15,453 bases of DNA, taken from positions 1 through 15,453 of the forward strand of contig JALUKS010000030.1 in NCBI GenBank assembly GCA_027056465.1. The letters run 5' to 3'. Position 1 is the stretch's first letter. Every line of letters begins with the position of its first letter. Made by a program: the position numbers and the translations under genes. This document shows positions 1 to 6,929 of this stretch, in pieces. Origin of the DNA: Sulfurimonas sp. Lineage in GTDB: Bacteria; Campylobacterota; Campylobacteria; Campylobacterales; Sulfurimonadaceae. A model generated the notes under the pieces. That model did not search any database. It saw only the letters and a program-made list of their open reading frames with translations, and was not told the DNA's origin.

Positions 1-41
1 ATTTTTCAACTCAAAAATTGCACTTCAGGTTTTAATTTTGG

Positions 42-2756
42 CTAATGGCTACAGCTAATCTGCACATCGGCAGATTTTTCTTTATACTCTAGGTGCAAAC
101 TATTCCCTTCTATCATAGTTTTTTGTGCTTTAGGAAGAGACTTTATCTCACATCCTTGGGCAAGATGAAACTCTAACTTAAGTGCTACATGTCCCTTAAA
201 AGAAAAATATTTATCCTTATCTTTCTCTTTGTTATCTACTAACTTAGCATTAGCACTGATGAGATAAGAACCCTCCGTACTTTTAGAGAGAGTAAGAAGT
301 GTTCTCTCCTCTCGTCCAAGAGTGATATATGTACGATTTTTCTCCTGCTTCATCCCTACTATATTTTGCGACTTGTGTGCATTATAAGCAGCATCTTTTC
401 TCTCTATACGAAGTGTCTTATCATCTTTCATACCACTAAAGAGCCACTGATTTCCCTCATGTGCTATAGAGATAGCATAATAATCCATCACCTTAGGTAT
501 ATACTCTGAAGTATAAATAGGCATAGTGTCTTGTTTAATTGCCCAATTAAAAACATACTTGAGTGCTTCTAAAGAAGCCTGCTTTGAGCCTGAATAGAGA
601 TGATAGTAAATATCTATAGGCTTAAACCTCCTCGGCTCATTTGTCAACTCAAAAGTCTGTACTACTCTCTTAAAACCCCAAAAAGGACCAAGCCAGTCAT
701 TTGTAAAAACATTTTCATTTTGGGCACCTGTAAATACCTGTACATACTCTCCTCTTTGTATTCCCATAGGTGAAATAGTAGAGAGCCAAGGGGTGAGATC
801 GGTGATAGTTGTCTCACCCCCATTAATGTTGAGTACTCCATTTTTATAGACATTTGAGAGTGCATTATTTCTAGGCATACAATACCCAGACCAAAAAACA
901 ATATTAGCCTCTCTCTTTGGATGGAGATCTTTGTTTATAAAAGCCAAACTCCCCTCTATCTCATTTTCTATAGAGAAGTGATACCCCTTAGGTTTAAGTC
1001 TATACTTTTCGTCTAAGTTGTCATTTTTTATTTTTCCCCAGAAAAATGGATGTGTAAAAGTGTGTGTCGCTGGTTCAACATTATCAAGAGCATACATCTG
1101 TGATGCTATCTTCATAAGTGCAGCTGACTCTTTAGGATAGAGACCATTTGGTTCAACTTCTGCACCTATGATAGAAACAGAATGTGGTATCTTATAGACT
1201 TTTAGTATCTTGTTAAGGATTACATCTCCAGAGTAATACCCAAAATCCCCTTCAACTCTATTCATCATCCCATCCCCATCAATATGAGAAAAGAGTAATC
1301 TTTTTCCATTTTCAGTTGTTACATCAGGGACCACTAACTCCTCCAACTCGAGAGCCTCTTTAAAAAAGGCAAAGGGATTAATGACCCAAATATTATCCTC
1401 GCCTATACTACTCATAAAGGCTTCTGTTAAAGCATATCCACCCCATGAAGTTATAGCAGCAGGTGTAGAGCTTGTCCCATCTGACATCGTAAATTCTAAA
1501 AGAGGCTGTGCATTTTTTACATTTACTGATACACTTGAGAGTGACATCGGAGGTTCTATCTCGTAGCCCACCATTTTATTTTTAAGAGCAATACCTACTT
1601 TCTTCTTCATTTGTTTGACAACTTGTATGTCTAAGGGTTTGAGAAGTTTGTTTGTCGGAACAAAACCAAAACTATTTGCTAAAACTATCTTTATCTTTAA
1701 CTTTTTAAGTTTCAATATCCACTTCATAAGCAGTTCAGGTTTTTTATAGTAGTTCTGTAACCAAATTACAACACCCTTGTAGTGTCGCATCTCACTCATT
1801 TTTGGAAGCCCTTTGTTAATATCATGGTAATGCAACATAAATCCCATATACTCAAACACTGCACTCATATTTATTAGCGATTGTTGTTCCATAACATCAG
1901 AAACTGACTCATCAACAAGTGTGAATATCTCGCGTTTTATCGCATTTTTTGAACTCACTCCATAACCTGTAAGATCTCGGGTAGAGATATAGGGAATCAT
2001 CCCTTTTTTCTCAATCTTTTTCTCAAGTTTTTCTGCTTTTTTTATACTCTTCATATTAAGATAGTCCAGACATATTACATCTAAACCATAACTTTTAATC
2101 TTCTTTATATAGATATCCAGCCACTCTCTATCTTTTTTACTTACCTCTCTATAGGCAAGTTTTTCTCCTCCCACACCATGGTAATAAGATTCAAAGAGGA
2201 CTGCTTGAATATCCTCATGCACCTTATCTATAATATTAAATCCACGGTTTAGTATAAGTTTTGCATCTGGATAGCGTTTATGAAACTCCTTTATAAATGC
2301 GACAAGAGCTGCCCTGTTATCTGTTCTTTGTTTTACTGTTTTTGAGTATAATTCATAAGAGTCCAAGGTATCAAAAAAGAAGTTTTTAAAGCCTCTTTGC
2401 ATCACAGGTTCTATCATTTTCTTAAATAAAAACTCTCTATACTTTACATTTTTAATATCAAGAACAGCACTCTTCCATGCTCTGTTTTGTGCTACTATCC
2501 ACTCTTTTTTTACCTCTTTATAAGCAGGAACATTTTTGTCTATTTCCCCAATACTTATGTAAGCATACATCCGTTTTTTATAGAGTGAAAACCCATGAGT
2601 AGTTGTGTTTGTAAGATTAGGCTGAACAATGATGTAATTATGGATACCTACCATAGAGTAGGATATATTTTCTCCATAATAGACTATAGCACTTTTACTT
2701 GTAAGAGAAGCGAAAAGTGGTGCTATCAGGAGTAAAAGAAAAAGTAGTAAACGCAT
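42..2756 (-). CDS. pelA: PelA-type periplasmic hydrolase/deacetylase, copy 2 (intact hydrolase domain)
   Basis: This 904-residue protein is close to the size of P. aeruginosa PelA (about 950). A signal peptide covers residues 1 to about 17. Next comes a GH166-like hydrolase domain (about 22-270) with the acidic motif FFFDTLDS (D129) and the motif VLFES (E189). These match in order and spacing the two catalytic acids of PelA, an alpha-1,4-N-acetylgalactosaminidase. A Rossmann-like middle domain (about 320-470) follows. The polysaccharide deacetylase domain has HIDGD (D493, D495) and HTFTH (H565, H569); the 72-residue spacing equals that of D528 and H600 in P. aeruginosa PelA. A beta-rich tail (about 760-904) closes the protein. 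The inferred role is to cleave and partially deacetylate Pel in the periplasm. It is the last gene of the operon, 13 bases after the barrel gene, behind a good ribosome site. Its paralogue at 6913-9465 has a degraded hydrolase domain. Confidence 0.93.
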   Translation of the reverse strand: MRLLLFLLLLIAPLFASLTSKSAIVYYGENISYSMVGIHNYIIVQPNLTNTTTHGFSLYKKRMYAYISIGEIDKNVPAYKEVKKEWIVAQNRAWKSAVLDIKNVKYREFLFKKMIEPVMQRGFKNFFFDTLDSYELYSKTVKQRTDNRAALVAFIKEFHKRYPDAKLILNRGFNIIDKVHEDIQAVLFESYYHGVGGEKLAYREVSKKDREWLDIYIKKIKSYGLDVICLDYLNMKSIKKAEKLEKKIEKKGMIPYISTRDLTGYGVSSKNAIKREIFTLVDESVSDVMEQQSLINMSAVFEYMGFMLHYHDINKGLPKMSEMRHYKGVVIWLQNYYKKPELLMKWILKLKKLKIKIVLANSFGFVPTNKLLKPLDIQVVKQMKKKVGIALKNKMVGYEIEPPMSLSSVSVNVKNAQPLLEFTMSDGTSSTPAAITSWGGYALTEAFMSSIGEDNIWVINPFAFFKEALELEELVVPDVTTENGKRLLFSHIDGDGMMNRVEGDFGYYSGDVILNKILKVYKIPHSVSIIGAEVEPNGLYPKESAALMKIASQMYALDNVEPATHTFTHPFFWGKIKNDNLDEKYRLKPKGYHFSIENEIEGSLAFINKDLHPKREANIVFWSGYCMPRNNALSNVYKNGVLNINGGETTITDLTPWLSTISPMGIQRGEYVQVFTGAQNENVFTNDWLGPFWGFKRVVQTFELTNEPRRFKPIDIYYHLYSGSKQASLEALKYVFNWAIKQDTMPIYTSEYIPKVMDYYAISIAHEGNQWLFSGMKDDKTLRIERKDAAYNAHKSQNIVGMKQEKNRTYITLGREERTLLTLSKSTEGSYLISANAKLVDNKEKDKDKYFSFKGHVALKLEFHLAQGCEIKSLPKAQKTMIEGNSLHLEYKEKSADVQISCSH
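589..617. repeat. 29-base identical block shared by the pelA copies (block 1, copy 2)
   Basis: These 29 bases are identical, in the same orientation, to 7463-7491. They encode part of the conserved DIYYHLYSG region of the deacetylase part of PelA. This is paralogue similarity, not a mobile repeat. Confidence 0.85.
1072..1099. repeat. 28-base identical block shared by the pelA copies (block 2, copy 2)
   Basis: These 28 bases are identical, in the same orientation, to 7955-7982. They encode the MYALDNVEP region just before the HTFTH metal-binding motif. Confidence 0.85.
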
Positions 2757-2764
2757 AAATAAGT

Positions 2765-2770
2765 ACCTCT
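2765..2770 (-). promoter_or_regulatory. Ribosome binding site of pelA copy 2
   Basis: The minus strand reads AGAGGT here, 9 bases before the ATG at 2756, and its first base is the last base of the preceding stop codon. The site fixes the start of the second pelA copy and puts its translation immediately behind that of the barrel gene. Confidence 0.6.
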
Positions 2771-5700
2771 TATGGATGATAATATAAAAACTGATAGTTC
2801 AGAAATAACTCGAAAATACTTCCACCAACACCATTAACAGAGTCAGTATAAGAGCCTCCAAGAACTAAGTGATCTTGATGCCAAATTTTTCCACCATAGC
2901 CCACATTTAGACCATAGGTATAGTTATCTGTTTCACTGTTATAGTATGGGGAAAATTCAAAATAGGGTCTCCATACTCTTGTATAGGCATTTCTGTTAGC
3001 CATACCATAAGAAAAATTTAGACCGACATTGTAAAAGTCTTGTGGAAGGACTTTATTAATGGTATTTTGCAAATTGTCTATCACACCACGAGAACCAGTC
3101 GTTTCATTATACTGTCCTCTATCATAAAATGTCCCTATACTCATATCTGGATAGCCATTACGTATCTGCTTTGTAACAGAAATTCTATCGTAGACACCCT
3201 CACCTAAATTGACTTCATCTTGAGAAATGTAACTATTAAACTCATGTAATAAGTCTATAGTTGTGCTATTTAATATATTCCAAGAAAGATGAAGATTTAG
3301 CATATCTTTTTTGGCACCAAGTAAGAGTTGAGTACTCTCTATGGCATCCATATTTTTACCTATTGTTGTACCTGCTCTTAGCGAAGAGAGAAGTCTATAC
3401 TCTGCACTTACACTATATTCCATATAAGAAAGCATAGATTTATGGTAAGAAGTATAAAGAGAAATTTCTCCTCTATCATAGAGCTTTTTCAGACCAACTT
3501 TTGCCATAACTTTCTTATCCGGTACACCGATAAGGAGAGTTTTATTAAGTGATTTATTCAGATAATAATCAACTCCTATATTAAGATAATATCCATCTCT
3601 AAGGTAAGTACTATTGCTTAGTGTTGTATATTCTTGAAGTAATGGATTACGATTATAGTAGGATGTTGTTATATCTAGCTTATCTGAGCGTTTCTTACTA
3701 AGGTCAAGATGCTGGATGTAAGCAACTCCACTCTCACTGTTATGATATAGCTCTTCAAATGTAATACTTTGTGCTAAAGAGATTTGTCCATCACTCTGTG
3801 CTGCCTGTGCTGCATCACCACTTGAAATACTCTGGAGATATAGAGCAAGCATATTACTTGTCTCTGTTGTATCTTGGGAAACCAAAGCATTACTAAAGTC
3901 AGTCCATAACTCACGTTTTTTCATTTTATAGTATATTTTAAAACTTTTATCATAAGCTTTATTTTGTATTGCCCACGAATAGGCTATATCCTCATAGTTT
4001 TCTAAACTTAAAAATGGTTGTGCCTTTTTAAGCTTCTTCTCAAACTTATCAGAATTAAGCGTATACATAGCTGCACGGAGATAATTCGAAAGAAACCTAT
4101 TTTGGTGTTTGAGAGAAGGATTTTCTAGAGCTTTAATGGACAAGAAAGAAACTATATCTTTCATAGACTTTTTAAAAGAACTCTCCTTTCCTTGCACTTG
4201 ATAAATATATGCTTGTAAAAACTTAAACTCTAAAGATTTTGTAGAGGGGTAATTATGTGCAAGTAGCTCTTGTGTATAGTAAGAGGCATGATTGACATCA
4301 TGTATAAAAAAGTAAGCATTTGCTAAAGTAAAATAGTCACTTAGACTAAGCCTATCACTCTCTGACATATCACTTAAAATAGTACGAATACTTTGATAAT
4401 CTTTTGCTTCCATATAAGACCAAAGTAGTTCTTGCTTAATCTGAAAGTTACCTGAGTCTAGTTCGTAAGCTTTTATTAGAGCACTCTTCTCTAAATCATT
4501 TTTATGATAATGGTGATACAATTTTGCCTTAAGTAACCAGAAGAGAGATTCTCCTTTTATTTTGTTACTACTTGCATCTATATCTTGCACAAAAATATTG
4601 AGATTATCATACTGATTATTTGTGATGGCACCATTAGCATAAGTATAAAAAAGATAAGAGAGTCCATACTCTTTAAAAGCTCTTCTTGAAGCTTCAAGAG
4701 CAAGTTTAGGTTGCTTTTTTTGATAGACATAATTTATTCTCTCATAATCATTCAAACGCGAAGCATTAATATCAAGAAGCTCACGGGATGCCTCTGCTGC
4801 TTCTAGATTTTTTTGTAAGTACCAACCAAGATCACTTTTGAGTTGGTAGTATTTTTCTAAATTTTTCTTAGAAATTTTCTCTTCTTTTTTGACACTAAGA
4901 AGACTTGCATAAGATTTTGGTACATCATGAGTAACATAATAATATCTTGCGATAAGTAAAGCATCTACCTTACTATATGGTTTATGTTTCTCTATAAGAT
5001 CAACATATTTTTTTGCAAGTTCCATATCTCCCATCTCTAGGCTTAACTCCAAAGCCTTTGTAAGCAAAAAAACATTCGAAGGATTTTTTTCATACTGTGC
5101 TTGTAAAACCTTTACAACTTCTTCGGGCTCTCCTACTCTTTTATAGACAAGTATCATAAGGTCTATGTTCTTTTCTGTAGGTTCAGCAATAGCTCGGTTC
5201 ACGACTAGAGGCTCTATCTCCTCGTACTGGTAAGCACTTGCACCGTAATCAATGAGCTCTTTTTCTATTTTAGGGTCGCGTTTCATATCGTAGACAAAAC
5301 GCAGATGCTTCATAGAACGGGCACTTCGATTTGTCCATTTACACACTTCAGCCATTTTTTGATTCCAATAGTAGGAGTTTGGATACTCCTTATAACCTAA
5401 GGAAGCCACCTTGTAGCCATTTTTTAAATCACCTTTATAGAGAAAAACCTGTAACATTAGACGTAGCTCTTGATCTTTCTGGCTCACTGGTTTAGTATCT
5501 ATATTTCCTCTTCTTTTTTTCTCTACATGTGTTAGTTTTGCGAGATGAAGTATTTTATCCTCTGCTGGTGCGGTTGTCATTTGATTGTCAAAACGGTACT
5601 TATATGTTGTGACAACTTTTGCATCTCTATAACTAGAAAGATTTACCTTAGCACTCTTTGCCTCCGCAAATCTTTCATAGCAACCACAACGTACAGTTAG

Positions 5701-5871
5701 ACTTTTCCCTATTTCCATCACTTTACAGCTTACTGGATAGCTCTTTTTTTGGAGTAACTCACTATTTTTTTCACTTTTATGCTGACTAAAAAGCTGAACG
5801 GTATAACAGCTCTGGCTAGATTTTGCAAAGGCAAAAGCACTAAAAAGTAGAATCAATATAATTTTTTTCAT
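2770..5871 (-). CDS. pelB: PelB C-terminal half: SPOR-like segment, TPR scaffold and outer-membrane beta-barrel
   Basis: This 1033-residue protein begins with a clean signal peptide (MKKIILILLFSAFAFA, residues 1-16). Residues 22-93 resemble a SPOR peptidoglycan-binding domain: an opening YTVQLFS strand, then VRCGCYERFAEA, with four cysteines (C22, C49, C62, C64). Residues about 135-680 are helical TPR-like repeats. From about 725 to the end the sequence alternates polar and aromatic residues as in transmembrane beta-strands, ending in an aromatic-rich final strand (ELFLNYQFLYY). TPR followed by a C-terminal barrel is the PelB plan: the barrel exports Pel and the TPR region binds PelA. P. aeruginosa PelB is one chain of about 1190 residues; here the membrane-anchored TPR part is a separate upstream gene whose stop overlaps this start in TAATG. 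AGAGAG lies 8 bases before the ATG. The barrel strand count has not been modelled. Confidence 0.85.
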   Translation of the reverse strand: MKKIILILLFSAFAFAKSSQSCYTVQLFSQHKSEKNSELLQKKSYPVSCKVMEIGKSLTVRCGCYERFAEAKSAKVNLSSYRDAKVVTTYKYRFDNQMTTAPAEDKILHLAKLTHVEKKRRGNIDTKPVSQKDQELRLMLQVFLYKGDLKNGYKVASLGYKEYPNSYYWNQKMAEVCKWTNRSARSMKHLRFVYDMKRDPKIEKELIDYGASAYQYEEIEPLVVNRAIAEPTEKNIDLMILVYKRVGEPEEVVKVLQAQYEKNPSNVFLLTKALELSLEMGDMELAKKYVDLIEKHKPYSKVDALLIARYYYVTHDVPKSYASLLSVKKEEKISKKNLEKYYQLKSDLGWYLQKNLEAAEASRELLDINASRLNDYERINYVYQKKQPKLALEASRRAFKEYGLSYLFYTYANGAITNNQYDNLNIFVQDIDASSNKIKGESLFWLLKAKLYHHYHKNDLEKSALIKAYELDSGNFQIKQELLWSYMEAKDYQSIRTILSDMSESDRLSLSDYFTLANAYFFIHDVNHASYYTQELLAHNYPSTKSLEFKFLQAYIYQVQGKESSFKKSMKDIVSFLSIKALENPSLKHQNRFLSNYLRAAMYTLNSDKFEKKLKKAQPFLSLENYEDIAYSWAIQNKAYDKSFKIYYKMKKRELWTDFSNALVSQDTTETSNMLALYLQSISSGDAAQAAQSDGQISLAQSITFEELYHNSESGVAYIQHLDLSKKRSDKLDITTSYYNRNPLLQEYTTLSNSTYLRDGYYLNIGVDYYLNKSLNKTLLIGVPDKKVMAKVGLKKLYDRGEISLYTSYHKSMLSYMEYSVSAEYRLLSSLRAGTTIGKNMDAIESTQLLLGAKKDMLNLHLSWNILNSTTIDLLHEFNSYISQDEVNLGEGVYDRISVTKQIRNGYPDMSIGTFYDRGQYNETTGSRGVIDNLQNTINKVLPQDFYNVGLNFSYGMANRNAYTRVWRPYFEFSPYYNSETDNYTYGLNVGYGGKIWHQDHLVLGGSYTDSVNGVGGSIFELFLNYQFLYYHP

Positions 5872-6929
5872 TATTTGTACTCTCTATTAAGTATTTTTTT
5901 AGATAAATTCGAAGCATACTCTAAATTACCTGTTGCAAGATAAATTTTGAGCATAAAGTCTCTTGCACTTCTATCTTTCATATAGTTTTTCTCATATTTA
6001 TGCACTAAGTTTGCAGCACCTTTTAGGTAGTTACCCGCTTGTAAACTTTTCACAGCCTTATAAAAATAACGGCGTTTTGCCTTATAGTGCTTCTCCTTTT
6101 CATATAAAGAGAGGTACTCATTAGAAGCAGACTGATACGAACCTCGCATCAAATAAAAATTAGCAAGTCTCTCTGTCCAGACTTGAGATTTTTTTGCCTT
6201 CTTTAGTAAAATAGCCTCTGCTTTTTTATACTCCCCATACTTAAGTTTTATATTGTAATCATCAAGTGTCCACTTTTCAACTCCTGAGGGATCGTACTTC
6301 TGCAGTTGTGCTAAATAGTAAACTGCATCTTTTTTTCTATTTAGTCTCTGTGCAAGATAGTAGCCCTCTTCTATCAAGGCTATATTTTTCGGTTCTTTTT
6401 GAAGCTTTTTTTGTAAAAAGAAGTAACGAGCCCTTGGTCTGTTTACAAAACTGGCCTCTTTGTACCATTTATCTATTTCGCTCATTCTATACATTTTATC
6501 TCTGTATATATTATCAAAAAGTCTCACTAATTTCTTTTTTTGAGCTGCTCTAGCCTTATCTGTTTTGAGATAAAAGTAGTTCTCTTTTTGAAGCTCATAA
6601 CTAAGAGTATTTGCACGAAAACGGTACTCTTTGTTTTTACTTTGTAAAAGCAGTTCTAAGAGTCTAAGAGAGAGGTCTCTCTTTCCTGAACGCAGACTCT
6701 GCTCAGCTAAAATGAGCATAAGCGATTCATCTTTTGGAGAGTGTTTGAGTAAATTTTTTAAATAGAGCATGGAGAGATCATAGTTTGAGTTCTCAGCCAA
6801 AATTTGCTCTTTAATTACACCCTTAGGAAAAAGTACAATAAGGATTACACTAAAAACCACAAAAGTAAAAAGTAGCTCTTTATAAGTAAAAACATAGTTT
6901 TTTTTTATCTTCTTATCGGCATGTGACAT
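5871..6929 (-). CDS. pelB: Inner-membrane-anchored TPR protein, probable PelB N-terminal half
   Basis: This 352-residue protein has a short basic N-terminus, one hydrophobic segment (about 17-35) without a clear cleavage site, and the rest as helical TPR-like repeats (about 45-345), rich in Lys, Tyr and Leu. The expected topology is one transmembrane anchor with a periplasmic TPR domain. Reading it as the N-terminal half of PelB rests on position (between pelA and the barrel gene), on the TPR architecture, and on the anchor running into an LFPKG segment followed by the first repeat, which resembles the P. aeruginosa PelB N-terminus from memory. It overlaps the end of pelA1 by 17 bases and its stop overlaps the next start in TAATG. 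No strong ribosome site precedes the ATG, but no other Met gives a sensible protein with the anchor. It could instead be a separate TPR adaptor specific to this lineage. Confidence 0.72.
   Translation of the reverse strand: MSHADKKIKKNYVFTYKELLFTFVVFSVILIVLFPKGVIKEQILAENSNYDLSMLYLKNLLKHSPKDESLMLILAEQSLRSGKRDLSLRLLELLLQSKNKEYRFRANTLSYELQKENYFYLKTDKARAAQKKKLVRLFDNIYRDKMYRMSEIDKWYKEASFVNRPRARYFFLQKKLQKEPKNIALIEEGYYLAQRLNRKKDAVYYLAQLQKYDPSGVEKWTLDDYNIKLKYGEYKKAEAILLKKAKKSQVWTERLANFYLMRGSYQSASNEYLSLYEKEKHYKAKRRYFYKAVKSLQAGNYLKGAANLVHKYEKNYMKDRSARDFMLKIYLATGNLEYASNLSKKILNREYK

Noticed and set aside
1..41. Possible terminator after pelA copy 2
   Set aside because: There is only a weak AT-only inverted match (AAAATT/AATTTT) with no GC stem and no clear T tract on the transcribed strand; too little sequence is visible.
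662..901. Minus-strand frames inside other genes (also 10092-10316 and 11124-11408)
   Set aside because: They are alternative frames of pelA, pelG and pelF, whose main frames are supported by motifs and length.
5869..5873. The pelB split as a frameshift or sequencing error
   Set aside because: The downstream protein starts with a complete signal peptide and has a plausible ribosome site, which a simple frameshift would not create.
6266..6553. Plus-strand open frame of 95 codons inside the TPR gene
   Set aside because: It lies fully antisense to a well-supported gene, has no ribosome site that I can see, and its Leu/Phe/Ser-rich product is typical of the reverse of Lys/Glu-rich coding sequence. 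The other plus-strand frames (1381-1566, 8459-8641, 11456-11656, 13084-13359) are rejected for the same reasons.
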